Shown here one piece after another: positions 25,552 to 34,583 of a stretch of 64,000 nucleotides of DNA. The translations under genes and the position numbers were made by a program. The notes under the pieces are model-generated. The model was not told the origin of the DNA and did no database searches. It worked only from the letters and a program-made list of their open reading frames with translations. Numbering within the stretch: position 1 is the stretch's first letter; each line of letters opens with the position of its first letter. The stretch comes from an uncultured Dehalococcoidia bacterium (GTDB lineage: Bacteria > Chloroflexota > Dehalococcoidia > Lucifugimonadales > UBA3495): assembly GCA_958296225.1 (NCBI GenBank), contig OY282456.1, positions 1 to 64,000 of the forward strand, in the 5' to 3' direction.

Positions 25552-26238
25552 ATGACTGCCATACAGTTGCCAACGCGACCGGAGGGATTGGGCGTCGCTG
25601 AATACGGGGCGGCGACGGCGGAGCCGGCCGTGGGCTGTTTTCTGCTGCCGCTGGCCGAGTTCGGGACGGCGCCGGACGATCCCGGTCTGGACGAATGGCT
25701 GGAAGCCTTTGCCGCCCGTAACGAGGATTGCGGTTTCTTTGAGATTACCGCCGCTGGAGAATTGAAAATTATGCCTCCCACGGGCATCCCCGGATGCTGG
25801 TTTGAGAGCGAGTTTGCGGCTGACCTGATGATTTGGAACCGGCCTCGCGGCGGCAAAGCCGGCGGCCCCACCGGGCGTTTCCATATGCCCGACGGTTCCC
25901 GCCCCGGCCCGGATGCAGTCTGGTTTTCACCGGAACGCTGGAACGCCGCTACCGAAGAGGAACGGCGTCCCCCCTTTGCATCCATCGCGCCGGATTTCAT
26001 CGCCGAAATCGTATCGCCGTCCAATCGCGGCCCGGAGCTGGTGCGCAAGGTGATGCTTTTTATCGAGAACGGCACCCGCCTGGCCTGGGTAATCAACCCC
26101 AACCGTCGGCTGGTGACTATCTACCGCCCCGGCCAGGCGCCCGAAACCTGGCACGACCCGGAGACGCTGGATGGCGAGGACGTGCTGCCGGGTTTCGTGT
26201 TCAATGTCCGGGAATGCATTTTTGACAACGTTGGGTAA
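25552..26238 (+). CDS. Uma2 family endonuclease, tandem copy A
   Basis: A 228-residue Uma2 protein, first of three in tandem. Putative catalytic residues are Asp in SRPGPDAVWFSPERW, Glu in APDFIAEIVSPSNRG and Lys in ELVRKVMLFIENGTRLAW. The N-terminal 90 residues contain LPLAEFGTAPDDPGLDEWL and CGFFEITAAGELKIMPPTG, the latter conserved in many Uma2 proteins. Next copy begins 12 bases after its stop. The middle to 3' part is almost base-identical to copy B. Confidence 0.9.
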   Translation: MTAIQLPTRPEGLGVAEYGAATAEPAVGCFLLPLAEFGTAPDDPGLDEWLEAFAARNEDCGFFEITAAGELKIMPPTGIPGCWFESEFAADLMIWNRPRGGKAGGPTGRFHMPDGSRPGPDAVWFSPERWNAATEEERRPPFASIAPDFIAEIVSPSNRGPELVRKVMLFIENGTRLAWVINPNRRLVTIYRPGQAPETWHDPETLDGEDVLPGFVFNVRECIFDNVG

Positions 26239-26250
26239 AGAGGCGGCATA

Positions 26251-26958
26251 ATGACTACCCTAAGTCTGCAAAAGCAACCCGCCGTTCCGGTAGATGCCAA
26301 CGGCATTGCTGACTACGGAGCGGCGACGGCAGAGCCGGCCGAGGGCAACTTCCTGCTGCCATTGGCCGAGTTCGGGATGGCGCTGGACGATCCCGGCCTG
26401 GACGAATGGCTGGAAGCCTTTTCCACCCGTAACGAAGAGTGCGGTTTCTTTGAGATTACCGCCGCAGGAGAATTGAAAATTATGCCTCCTACGGGCATCC
26501 CCGGATACTGGTTTGAGACCGAATTTATCGTTGACCTTGGTGTATGGAACCGGCCTCGCGGCGGCAAAGCCGGCGGGGCCACCGGGCGTTTCCGTATGCC
26601 CGACGGTTCCCGCCCCGGCCCGGATGCAGTCTGGTTTTCACCGGAACGCTGGAACGCCGCTACCGAAGAGGAACGGCGTCCCCCCTTTGCATCCATCGCG
26701 CCGGATTTCATCGCTGAAATCGTATCGCCGTCCAATCGCGGCCCGGAGCTGGTGCGCAAGGTGATGCTTTTTATCGAGAACGGCACCCGCCTGGCCTGGG
26801 TAATCAACCCCGACCGTCGGCTGGTGACTATCTACCGCCCCGGCCAGGTGCCCGAAACGCGGCACGACCCGGAGACGCTGGACGGGGAGGACGTGCTGCC
26901 GGGTTTTGTGTTTGAAGTAAGGGCGCGCATCTTTGACAGCATTGACAACGTGGGGTAA
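26251..26958 (+). CDS. Uma2 family endonuclease, tandem copy B
   Basis: A 235-residue Uma2 protein. About 250 bases (26594-26839) differ from copy A by only a few bases, while the N-terminal region is more diverged, suggesting recent duplication or gene conversion. Catalytic positions are unchanged (SRPGPDAVWF, FIAEIVSPSN, LVRKVMLF). AAAGAGG precedes its start, the same short spacer that precedes copy C. Confidence 0.9.
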   Translation: MTTLSLQKQPAVPVDANGIADYGAATAEPAEGNFLLPLAEFGMALDDPGLDEWLEAFSTRNEECGFFEITAAGELKIMPPTGIPGYWFETEFIVDLGVWNRPRGGKAGGATGRFRMPDGSRPGPDAVWFSPERWNAATEEERRPPFASIAPDFIAEIVSPSNRGPELVRKVMLFIENGTRLAWVINPDRRLVTIYRPGQVPETRHDPETLDGEDVLPGFVFEVRARIFDSIDNVG

Positions 26959-26970
26959 AGAGGCGCCGTT

Positions 26971-27660
26971 ATGACCACCGCACCGGCGCAAGCCCGCCAT
27001 ACCGCGACTGATGGGGATGCCTACGGCGCCGCCACCGCAGAGCCGCCCACGGGCTGCTGCTACATTCCCCCGGCTGAGTTCGGCCAGTCGCTGGACAGCC
27101 CCAACCTGAGCGAGTGGTTGGCAGCCTTTTCCGACCGCAACGAAGAAGAGTGCGGTTTTTTCGAGATTACCGCACAAGGAGAGCTGAAAATTATGCCTCC
27201 TACGGGCTTCCCCGGCTACCTTCACGAAACCGAGTTCACCGCTCGTCTCGGGTTGTGGGCCGATGGCTATGGCGGCAAAGCCGGCGGCCCTACCGGGCGT
27301 TGGAACCTTCCCGGCGGCTCACACCCCGGCCCCGACGCTACCTGGATTTCCGATGAACGCTGGAATGCCCTGATGGCGGCGGACAGCCAACCCCCATTTC
27401 TGCACATCGCCCCCGATTTCATCGTCGAAATCGTGTCGCCATCCAACCGCGGCCCGGAGCTGGCGCGCAAGGTAAATCTGTTTCTGGAAAACGGCACTCG
27501 CCTGGCTTGGGTCATCAACGCCGGCCGTCGTCTGGTAACCATCTACCGCCCCGGCCAGGCGCCGGAAACGCGGCACGACCCGGAAACGCTGGACGGCGCG
27601 GACCTACTGCCGGGCTTTGTGTTTGAGGTACGGGCGCGCATCTTTGACAACATGGGATAA
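26971..27660 (+). CDS. Uma2 family endonuclease, tandem copy C
   Basis: A 229-residue Uma2 protein, the most diverged of the three. It keeps CGFFEITAQGELKIMPPTG, Asp in SHPGPDATWISDERW, Glu in APDFIVEIVSPSNRG and Lys in ELARKVNLFLENGTRLAW. All three copies end with a similar strand, FVFEVRARIFD. Twelve bases separate it from copy B, so the three genes form one operon. Confidence 0.9.
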   Translation: MTTAPAQARHTATDGDAYGAATAEPPTGCCYIPPAEFGQSLDSPNLSEWLAAFSDRNEEECGFFEITAQGELKIMPPTGFPGYLHETEFTARLGLWADGYGGKAGGPTGRWNLPGGSHPGPDATWISDERWNALMAADSQPPFLHIAPDFIVEIVSPSNRGPELARKVNLFLENGTRLAWVINAGRRLVTIYRPGQAPETRHDPETLDGADLLPGFVFEVRARIFDNMG

Positions 27661-27687
27661 ACTGCCCACAGTGGAGGGTGTTGGACA

Positions 27688-27951
27688 ATGGACGATGACG
27701 CCTTTGTGGCGCGCCTGAAGGACAAACTGGAACGCATCACCGACCGCGACGTGGAGTCGCGAGTGGTTGATGAAGACCCCAACTATCTGGGAGTTGACCT
27801 GGAGGGTCTGATTCCGCGGGTGGTGTTGGGCAGCAACATCTACGATTACCCCGGCTTCGCTCGTATGTGCCTGGAATACGCCGCCGCTTCCATCAATGAA
27901 AGCCGGCACATCGGGGAGCTGGAATTCCATATGCTGCTGGCCCGCAACTAG
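27688..27951 (+). CDS. Small hypothetical protein downstream of the Uma2 trio
   Basis: An 87-residue acidic protein, not recognised. It has DPNYLGVDLEGLIPRVVLGSN and a helical C-terminus ARMCLEYAAASINESRHIG. The start follows GTGGAGGG with good spacing, 27 bases after Uma2 copy C, so it is likely in the same transcript. Confidence 0.6.
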   Translation: MDDDAFVARLKDKLERITDRDVESRVVDEDPNYLGVDLEGLIPRVVLGSNIYDYPGFARMCLEYAAASINESRHIGELEFHMLLARN

Positions 27952-27965
27952 CGCGCCGCCGAATT

Positions 27966-28451
27966 ATGCAGCCTACGGCACAGGACGGCGCGCGGCCGGC
28001 CGTACCGCCCGACGCGCTCAAACCCTGGTATTACCAGGGTTGGTTTCTGGTTCCCACCTTCGTCTGGTGGCCGTGCAGCGCCATCCTGTTCATTCGCTCG
28101 CCCTGGCACGACGGATGGCTGTCCGGGGCGCTGTCCTGGGCATGGATAATTACCGGCGGCGGGTGGATTTTCCTGCGGACGCAGGACCGCCTGCGCAGCG
28201 ATGCCCCGCTGCTCGACCCGACACTGCTGGCCCTGGCCGCCCCCGGCCTGGTCTTGACCATACTTACCCAATCCCTCTGGCTGCTGCGCGACCGGCCCCG
28301 CATCCGTCGCATCCGGGCCGCCGGCGGGTTTGCAAACTACGCCGACGCGGATACTGCGGAAACCGATAATGCTCCCAGACGGCAGCAACCCTCATCACGC
28401 CGTCGCCGCGCCAACCGGGGCGCCGCCCGCAGCCGGCGACGCCGCCACTAA
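27966..28451 (+). CDS. Small membrane protein
   Basis: A 161-residue protein with about three hydrophobic segments (residues 22-40, 50-68 and 76-100), beginning WYYQGWFLVPTFVWWP, and an Arg-rich C-terminal tail (RRQQPSSRRRRANRGAAR). The start and length recall small Chloroflexota and Firmicutes membrane proteins with an N-terminal WYxxWWF helix. It ends 4 bases into the convergent surE gene. Function is unknown. Confidence 0.65.
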   Translation: MQPTAQDGARPAVPPDALKPWYYQGWFLVPTFVWWPCSAILFIRSPWHDGWLSGALSWAWIITGGGWIFLRTQDRLRSDAPLLDPTLLALAAPGLVLTILTQSLWLLRDRPRIRRIRAAGGFANYADADTAETDNAPRRQQPSSRRRRANRGAARSRRRRH

Positions 28452-29332
28452 CCTGCGTTCCCGCCGACGCCTATCCCGTCCACCAACTCGCGCACCACTT
28501 CCAGCCGCTCGTCGGTGGTGGAGAACGCCATCCCCATGGGCGTGATGGCAATGTAATTGGCCTTGTGCGCGGCGATGTCGCTGCCTTCTCCGCCGGCCAG
28601 CACCGGCCGGTTGCGGGAAATCCAGTAGCGCCGGTGCCCGAATGACTCCTCGGTGCGTACCGACTCGCCGTAGGCCCGACCGCCCAGCTGCGTAACCTGC
28701 ACCCCGGCAATCCGGTTGGCCGGCTCATTAGGCACGTTGACGTTGAGGAAGTAGGGCGGGAAAACCGCCGGCGCATCGGCCAGACGGCGGGCCAACGCCG
28801 CCACTACTTTGGCAGCCAGGTCATAGCGCGGCGACTGCACCGACCCCACCGAAATGGCAATAGTAGGATAACCCCGCACAAACCCCTGCACCGCCGCGCC
28901 CACCGTGCCCGACACGATAACGTCCCACCCCAGGTTAGAACCGCGATTGATGCCGCTCACCACCAAATCCGGTTTGGGGACGACCAGTTGCTCCAAAGCC
29001 AGGATGCACGAATCCGCCGGCGTGCCCTGCACGGCCCAGGCGGTTATGGGATGGGGCCAGGCCGGCGCCGCATCCGGCGGCGGCGGCGGTTCCCACACGG
29101 CATCGGCGGCGCGGGGAGGCGTAGCGTCGCCGGGAGCGTGCTGCCGCAGGTACTGCTCCGCCGGCACCTGGTGGACGAACAGCGGGGCGTGCAGCGTCAT
29201 TGACGCCCCGACGCCCGACTGCTCCCGGTCGGGGGCGACCACGGCCACCTCGCCCACGGCAGACAAGGCACGGGCGGCGGCCCAGAGGCCGGTGGCGTGG
29301 ATACCGTCATCGTTGGTCAGAAGGATTTTCAA
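28448..29332 (-). CDS. surE: 5'/3'-nucleotidase SurE
   Basis: A 294-residue survival protein E, a metal-dependent phosphatase releasing phosphate from nucleoside 5'- and 3'-monophosphates. ILLTNDDGIHATGLW carries the metal-binding Asp pair, VVAPDREQSGVGASMTL the next loop and DLVVSGINRGSNLG the conserved Asn. The start is taken as TTG at 29332 (GGAG about 9 bases upstream), since the family begins directly with KILLTNDDG; an upstream in-frame start at 29386 would add a non-family leader. There is a 30-residue insertion, APGDATPPRAADAV and neighbours, rich in Pro. Confidence 0.92.
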   Translation of the reverse strand: MKILLTNDDGIHATGLWAAARALSAVGEVAVVAPDREQSGVGASMTLHAPLFVHQVPAEQYLRQHAPGDATPPRAADAVWEPPPPPDAAPAWPHPITAWAVQGTPADSCILALEQLVVPKPDLVVSGINRGSNLGWDVIVSGTVGAAVQGFVRGYPTIAISVGSVQSPRYDLAAKVVAALARRLADAPAVFPPYFLNVNVPNEPANRIAGVQVTQLGGRAYGESVRTEESFGHRRYWISRNRPVLAGGEGSDIAAHKANYIAITPMGMAFSTTDERLEVVRELVDGIGVGGNAG

Positions 29333-29355
29333 GGGATACTCCAAATCAGGTATGG

Positions 29356-29802
29356 TCAGCGGCGGCTGACAGTGTGTTCCAGCCATATCACGCGCAATCG
29401 TGGCATGGCGTTGCCCATCCGCACATGGTCCCGGTCGTAGGAGACCAATTCACAGCCGGATTCCATAGCGGTTGCGGCAATCCAGGTATCGTTCTCACCG
29501 GCGGCGATACCGACGCGGGCGCACCGGGCGCGGATGTTCGCCCACAATTCCGCTGTCGTCTCGGATGGTACGAGGATGGTGAATCCTTTGATGAACAGGC
29601 GGAGCTCTGTCGCCCTGTCCTGGCCCCAGCCGCGGCGTAATGGTAATTGCAAGAGTTCCGCAACCGCTGGCAAGGGCAGTACGGCGGTCCGGTTAGCGAA
29701 AATATGGCCGTACCGGACTTCGTCAAAAGTGCCCCGAAATTTCTCCGACGCTACCGAGGTGTCCAGCAGCAGCAACTCGCTTGGCAAGTTCGGCGCAGTC
29801 AC
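29356..29802 (-). CDS. PIN-domain nuclease (VapC-like toxin)
   Basis: A 148-residue PIN protein, a presumed metal-dependent RNase. Acidic residues are in LLLLDTSVASEKF, LPAVAELLQL, AGENDTWIAATAM and LVSYDRDHVRMG, the usual four positions. The start is a GTG whose bases overlap the stop of the upstream gene (GTGA), indicating translational coupling. The partner encoded upstream is 270 residues long, not a usual short antitoxin. Confidence 0.85.
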   Translation of the reverse strand: MTAPNLPSELLLLDTSVASEKFRGTFDEVRYGHIFANRTAVLPLPAVAELLQLPLRRGWGQDRATELRLFIKGFTILVPSETTAELWANIRARCARVGIAAGENDTWIAATAMESGCELVSYDRDHVRMGNAMPRLRVIWLEHTVSRR

Positions 29803-30611
29803 TCTTTCAGCGCATCCTTCAGGAGTTCGTCGGCCCAAGCGTCAAGCTCGTCATCATAAAACCACTCCCGCTGCTTTTTCTGCCAGCGCACTATCGCCAG
29901 GGCCTGCTGTACGTCCTCCTCGCGCGGACCAAAATCTCCCGTCCAGCCATCTTTATCGCTGTCAATCGTAATTGACTCTATCTCTCTGATGATAATAACC
30001 CCGTCGGGGGTGCGCTCGCCCACGCCGGCAACGCCGATGAGCCGGTTGCCCGCCTCGTGCATTTTCTCAGCCATGGTTCCGGGGAAAACCAGCAGGCAGA
30101 TGCCCTGCCAGGTTCCCAGCACGGCGGTGCACCGCGCCCAGTTGACTTCCTCCAGCCGCCCGTGGCAGTAGAAAGTTTCCCGCTGCGGGAGACCGTCGGC
30201 AAACAATTCGCGGGTCAGATTGAGCATAGGCAAGCCGGCGGGCCCGGCGATTGCCACCGCGTCGATACCGTCCGGCATCCCCTCTACGATTTGCCGCAAG
30301 GGGAAGGATACATCTTGCGGCAGAGCGTGGACATCGGCGGCCGCGCCGGCCAGCAGCGCGACCAGCCCGTCCCGGGGCGCATCGGCCAACTTGCCCAGCG
30401 GCATCGGCCCGGCAATTTCCAGCGCCACCGAGCCGGAACCGGCGTCAATGGCGGCCAGCCGCAGCGTGCTGGCCGCCAGCAGCGCCGGGTACGATGGCCG
30501 ATGTCCGGTAACCTGGGTGTGCCGGTGGCGCACCATCAGCCGGAAGGCATCCGCAAATGCCTCAACCGCCGGAAAGACGACGGCAGTGTCCAGCGGCCCG
30601 GCGTCGGCCAA
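29799..30611 (-). CDS. Unknown protein coupled to a PIN nuclease
   Basis: A protein of about 270 residues that I do not recognise. It has a mixed alpha/beta look with VVFPAVEAFADAFRLMVRHR near the start and a charged helical C-terminus (WFYDDELDAWADELLKD), the kind of tail antitoxins use. The gene overlaps the PIN gene by 4 bases. The TTG at 30611 is the first common start, but in-frame sequence upstream (ITDRTVTITFSGPL) looks coding back to an ATT at 30653, preceded by GGGAG, so an unusual ATT start is possible. Confidence 0.6.
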   Translation of the reverse strand: MADAGPLDTAVVFPAVEAFADAFRLMVRHRHTQVTGHRPSYPALLAASTLRLAAIDAGSGSVALEIAGPMPLGKLADAPRDGLVALLAGAAADVHALPQDVSFPLRQIVEGMPDGIDAVAIAGPAGLPMLNLTRELFADGLPQRETFYCHGRLEEVNWARCTAVLGTWQGICLLVFPGTMAEKMHEAGNRLIGVAGVGERTPDGVIIIREIESITIDSDKDGWTGDFGPREEDVQQALAIVRWQKKQREWFYDDELDAWADELLKDALKE

Positions 30612-30702
30612 AGGGCCGGAGAAGGTGATGGTTACGGTGCGGTCGGTAATAATGGCGCTCCCTGAGCCGTCTTAAGATACATAGCATAGTACACTAAAAC
30701 GT

Positions 30703-30735
30703 TCCGCACGGCGCAAATCAGGTACGCCGTGCGGA
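30703..30735 (-). terminator. Rho-independent-type terminator after coxM-like gene
   Basis: TCCGCACGGCG and its exact complement form an 11-bp stem with an 11-base loop. On the minus strand the hairpin follows the end of the CoxM-like gene by about 25 bases and is followed by ACGTTTTAG, giving a short U-tract. Confidence 0.75.
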
Positions 30736-30759
30736 GTGTGGTTTGCCAGCGCCTTTAGT

Positions 30760-31638
30760 TCAGTGGTGGGCCAGCCCGATGGCGTGCAGCAGGGCGTGTT
30801 TCACCTCCACCGGGGCGACGCCGGCGCGAAACTCTGCCGAGGCGTACACGTCGCCGATGATGTCCACGCCGGCGGCGGCCAGGTCTTCGCTCAGGCGCGC
30901 CGTCGCATCGGCGATGCTGTCCATCGTCAGCGTCGTGCCGGCCAGGGACTGCTCCACTGCCGGCGCTTTTACCGGGCGGGGCGTCAAGCCGCCGACGGCT
31001 ACCGATGCGGCGGTGCAGCGATTGCCGTCCATCGTCACCACCACCGCGCCGCCGACTACCGCGTAGAAGCTGGCCGGGTGAGACATCTTGGCGTATTCGG
31101 CGCGCTGGTTGGCGGCCAGGGTGGGTACGCTGACGGTGGTAATCAGCTCGTTCTCCGCCAGGGCGGTCATAAAGGCGTCCTCAACGAAGTCGGCGGCGGC
31201 GATGCTGCGGCTGCCGGCCGGCCCCTGCACGCTCACCGTTGCGCCCAAAGCGGTCAGCACCGTAGCCCAGTCCGACGATGGGTCGGCGTGGGCCAGGTTG
31301 CCCCCGATGGTGCCGCGATTGCGCACCGCCGGGTCGCCGATGCCGCCGGCCGCCTCGGCCAGCAAACCGTTGGCCTGCTGCACCTCCGGCGACGCGGCAA
31401 TCTCGGCGTGGGTAGTCAACGCGCCGATGTTGACGGTATCGCCGCTGACGCCGATACCCCGCAGGCCGTCAATGCCCCCAATGTCGATGACCATTTCCGG
31501 GCGGGCCAGCCGGAACCGCATCAGCGGTATCAGGCTGTGGCCGCCGGCCAGCAGCTTGGCCTCCGGGTTGTCGGCCAGCATTTGCACGGCCTCCGCAATT
31601 GAGCCGGCCTTGCGGTATTCAAACTCTGCAGCAAACAT
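30760..31638 (-). CDS. CoxM-like FAD-binding subunit of molybdenum hydroxylase
   Basis: A 292-residue FAD subunit of the xanthine dehydrogenase/CO dehydrogenase family. The two FAD loops are AGGHSLIPLMRFRL and GTIGGNLAHADPSSD. It would pass electrons from the 2Fe-2S subunit to a quinone or other acceptor. The ATG at 31638 has GGAGG 10 bases upstream and is preferred to a TTG at 31647. It is the last gene of the operon that starts with the 2Fe-2S subunit, and is followed by a terminator hairpin. Confidence 0.92.
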   Translation of the reverse strand: MFAAEFEYRKAGSIAEAVQMLADNPEAKLLAGGHSLIPLMRFRLARPEMVIDIGGIDGLRGIGVSGDTVNIGALTTHAEIAASPEVQQANGLLAEAAGGIGDPAVRNRGTIGGNLAHADPSSDWATVLTALGATVSVQGPAGSRSIAAADFVEDAFMTALAENELITTVSVPTLAANQRAEYAKMSHPASFYAVVGGAVVVTMDGNRCTAASVAVGGLTPRPVKAPAVEQSLAGTTLTMDSIADATARLSEDLAAAGVDIIGDVYASAEFRAGVAPVEVKHALLHAIGLAHH

Positions 31639-31661
31639 TGCTTTCAATCCTCCGTCGCCGG

Positions 31662-34073
31662 CTAGTGGTTGTGGCCGTGGCCATGACCGTGGTCGTGTCC
31701 GTGGCTATGCCCGTGATGCCCGTTGCCGTGGCCGCTTTCCTGAATCGCTCGCCAGACCTTTTCGGGAGTCAGCGGCATATCCAGCCCGGATACGCCCAGC
31801 GGCTTGAGGGCGTCCATCACCGCGCTGTAGATGGCGGCGGTGGAGGCGATAGTTCCCGTCTCGCCGATGCCCTTCACGCCCAGCGGGTTGTGCGGCGATG
31901 GCGTTACGGTGGAATGCACCTCAATGTCCGGCACCAGGTGAGCGCGCGGGATGGCGTAGTCCATCATTGAGCCGGTGAGCAGCTGGCCGTTGTCGTCATA
32001 GACGGCGCCCTCCCAGAGGGCCTGCCCGGCGCCCTGCACCACGCCGCCGTGCACCTGTCCCTCAACCACCATCGGGTTGATTTGCGGGCCGCAGTCGTCA
32101 ACGGCAACGTAACGGTCCAGGGTGATATGGCCGTTGTCCGGGTCAATGCTGACGATGGCGGCGTGGGCGCCAAAGGGGTAGCTGAAGTTGGGCGGGTCGT
32201 AGTAGGTGCTGGCTTCCATGCCGGGTTCAATGCCCTCGGGCAGGTTCCAGGCCACGTTGGCCTGCAGCGCAATGTCCTGGATGCTCTGCGCCCGGTCGGG
32301 AGCGCCGCGCACAAAGAACTGACCGTCGGCATACTCAATGTCGGCCTCGTCGGCTTCCAGCAGGTGGGCGGCGATGACCCGCGCCTTGTCGCGCAGCTTG
32401 CGCATCGTGAGGGCGACGGCGGCCCCGCCGACTACGGTAGTGCGGCTGCCATAGGTACCCCAGCCCATGGGCGTGGTATCGGTGTCGCCGTGTATCACTT
32501 CCACATCGTCCACGTCAACGCCGATTTCGTCGGCCACAATCTGGGCGAAAGTGGTTTCCTCGCCCTGGCCGTGGGGCGACGTGCCGATGAACACGTTGAC
32601 CTTGCCGGTGGCGTAGATGCGGACGGTAGCCGATTCCCAAAGCCCGCCGCCAAAGCCGACGGCCCCAGCCACCTGCGACGGCCCCAGCCCGCAAATCTCG
32701 CAGTAGCACGCCACGCCAATGCCCCGGAAAGTGCCGTGCTCCCGCTCGTGTTCCTGGTCGTGGCGGAAACTGTCATAACCGATGTGGCCCAGCAACTGGT
32801 CCAGGGCGGCGGTGTAGTTGCCGCTGTCATAGGTGATGCCGATAGCCACGTCCCGGTTGTTGTCAAAGGGTTCAATCAGATTGCGGCGGCGCGCTGCCAC
32901 CGGGTCGATGCCCACGGCGTCGGCCACTTTATCCATCAGCCGCTCCAGCAGGAAGGTGGCCTCCGGGCGGCCGGCCCCGCGATACGCCTCAACCGGCGTG
33001 GAATTGGTGAACACGCCGTACACATCGGCCTTGATGTTGGCGATGTCGTAGGGGCCGGAGTACATCAGGCCGTGCAGGATGGTGGGGATGCCCGGCGCGG
33101 CGGTGGACAGATAAGCGCCCATGCCGGCATAAACCACGCTGCGGACGGCGGTGACTTTGCCGTCGCTGTTGGCGGCCATCTCCACGTATTCCACGTGGTC
33201 GCGCCCATGGGTGGTGGCGATGTAGTTCTCGGTGCGCGTTTCCGTCCACTTCACCGGCACGCCCAGCTGCATGGAGCAGAAAGCGGCAATCATTTCCCAG
33301 GGATAGACGGCGATTTTGGCCCCGAACCCGCCGCCCACTTCCGGCGCGATGACGCGAATCTTATGCTCGCCAATACCCGTAACGAGGCAGGTCACGAACC
33401 GGGCGATGTGCGGATTCTGCGTAGTGTTCCACAGTGTCAACTCGCCCATCGCCGGCGAGTACGACGCAATCGCCGAGCGGGTTTCCATGGGCGTAGGGAT
33501 AAGCTTTTGCTGGTTGATGGTTTCGCTGACCACTACGGCGGCGTCGGCAAAGGCGGCGTCGGTGTCGCCGCCGGCGGCCACCCAGTGGAACGCCTGGTTG
33601 TGGGGAGCGTCGTCGTGGAGCTGGGGCGCGCCGTCGGCCAGGGCCGCCTCCGGGTTGATGATGGCCGGCAGCGGCGCGTAATCAACCTCAATCAGTTCCA
33701 GCGCGTCCTCGGCCTGGTAGCGGTTCTCCGCCACTACCACGGCCACGGCGTCGCCCACGTAGCGCACTACGTCGGTAGCGATGGCGGGATAAGCGACGGC
33801 TTTCAGGTCGGAGTCGGGAATGGCCCAGGCGCAGGGGATGGGGTTGAGGACGCCGGCGGTGTCCGCGCCGGTATAGACGGCCAGCACGCCGGGCGCGCCC
33901 TGGGCGGCGTCGGTGTTGATGCCGGTGATGCGGGCGTGGGCGTGGGGGCTGCGGAGGATAGCCGCATGAACCATGCCCGTCAGCTTGATGTCGTCAGTGT
34001 AGGCGGCCTGGCCGGTAATCAGGCGCGGGTCTTCCCGCCGCCGGATGCCGGAGCCAAAGATGCGGGTAGTCAT
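31662..34073 (-). CDS. CoxL-like molybdopterin-binding large subunit
   Basis: An 803-residue molybdenum hydroxylase catalytic subunit, close to the family length. It begins GSGIRRREDPRLITGQAAYTDD and has the Mo-site loop VEAYRGAGRPEA: this is the AYRGAGR signature of form II (CoxL-like) enzymes, not the AYxCSFR of true aerobic CO dehydrogenase, so CO oxidation is not assured. The Moco glutamate is in NPLGVKGIGETGT. The last 22 residues are a His-Gly tail (about 10 His), which could bind or store metal ions. Between the S and M subunits in the operon. Confidence 0.93.
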   Translation of the reverse strand: MTTRIFGSGIRRREDPRLITGQAAYTDDIKLTGMVHAAILRSPHAHARITGINTDAAQGAPGVLAVYTGADTAGVLNPIPCAWAIPDSDLKAVAYPAIATDVVRYVGDAVAVVVAENRYQAEDALELIEVDYAPLPAIINPEAALADGAPQLHDDAPHNQAFHWVAAGGDTDAAFADAAVVVSETINQQKLIPTPMETRSAIASYSPAMGELTLWNTTQNPHIARFVTCLVTGIGEHKIRVIAPEVGGGFGAKIAVYPWEMIAAFCSMQLGVPVKWTETRTENYIATTHGRDHVEYVEMAANSDGKVTAVRSVVYAGMGAYLSTAAPGIPTILHGLMYSGPYDIANIKADVYGVFTNSTPVEAYRGAGRPEATFLLERLMDKVADAVGIDPVAARRRNLIEPFDNNRDVAIGITYDSGNYTAALDQLLGHIGYDSFRHDQEHEREHGTFRGIGVACYCEICGLGPSQVAGAVGFGGGLWESATVRIYATGKVNVFIGTSPHGQGEETTFAQIVADEIGVDVDDVEVIHGDTDTTPMGWGTYGSRTTVVGGAAVALTMRKLRDKARVIAAHLLEADEADIEYADGQFFVRGAPDRAQSIQDIALQANVAWNLPEGIEPGMEASTYYDPPNFSYPFGAHAAIVSIDPDNGHITLDRYVAVDDCGPQINPMVVEGQVHGGVVQGAGQALWEGAVYDDNGQLLTGSMMDYAIPRAHLVPDIEVHSTVTPSPHNPLGVKGIGETGTIASTAAIYSAVMDALKPLGVSGLDMPLTPEKVWRAIQESGHGNGHHGHSHGHDHGHGHGHNH

Positions 34074-34076
34074 AGG

Positions 34077-34556
34077 TTAGCCTCCTTGACGCGCGGCAGC
34101 GGCGGCCAGAGCGGCCCGGACGATGTTGTTATAGCCGGTGCAACGGCACATATTCCCTTCCAGCCCGGCGCGCACTTCATCCGCCGACGGGTTGGGGTTG
34201 CGCTCAATGATTTCCGTAACCGACATAATCATGCCGGCGGTGCAGTAGCCGCACTGGAGGCCGTGCTGGTTCCAGAAGGCTTCCTGCACGGCGGTCAGAT
34301 TGCCGTCCTGCGCCAGCCCCTCAATGGTAGTGACGTCGGCGCCGTCGGCCTGCACGGCAAAGGCGGTGCAAGACTTGACGGTAACGCCGTTCATCTTGAC
34401 GATGCAGGCCCCGCACTGGCTGGTATCGCAGCCGATTTTGGTGCCGGTAAGGTTCAAAGATTCCCGCAGGAAATGCACCAGCAGCGTGCGCGGCTCCACC
34501 TCGGCGGAACGGGAGCGGCCATTCACGGTAATCGTGATGGGTACTTTATTGGGCAA
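34077..34556 (-). CDS. CoxS-like 2Fe-2S subunit of molybdenum hydroxylase
   Basis: A 159-residue protein with two 2Fe-2S clusters: the plant ferredoxin-type [15 protein letters not shown]...C and the C-terminal [10 protein letters not shown]...[10 protein letters not shown]. It transfers electrons from the Mo centre to the FAD subunit. The CoxL-like gene starts 3 bases after its stop. GGAGG is close to the start. Confidence 0.95.
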   Translation of the reverse strand: MPNKVPITITVNGRSRSAEVEPRTLLVHFLRESLNLTGTKIGCDTSQCGACIVKMNGVTVKSCTAFAVQADGADVTTIEGLAQDGNLTAVQEAFWNQHGLQCGYCTAGMIMSVTEIIERNPNPSADEVRAGLEGNMCRCTGYNNIVRAALAAAAARQGG

Positions 34557-34583
34557 AATAACACCTCCTCAAATCGGAAACGG

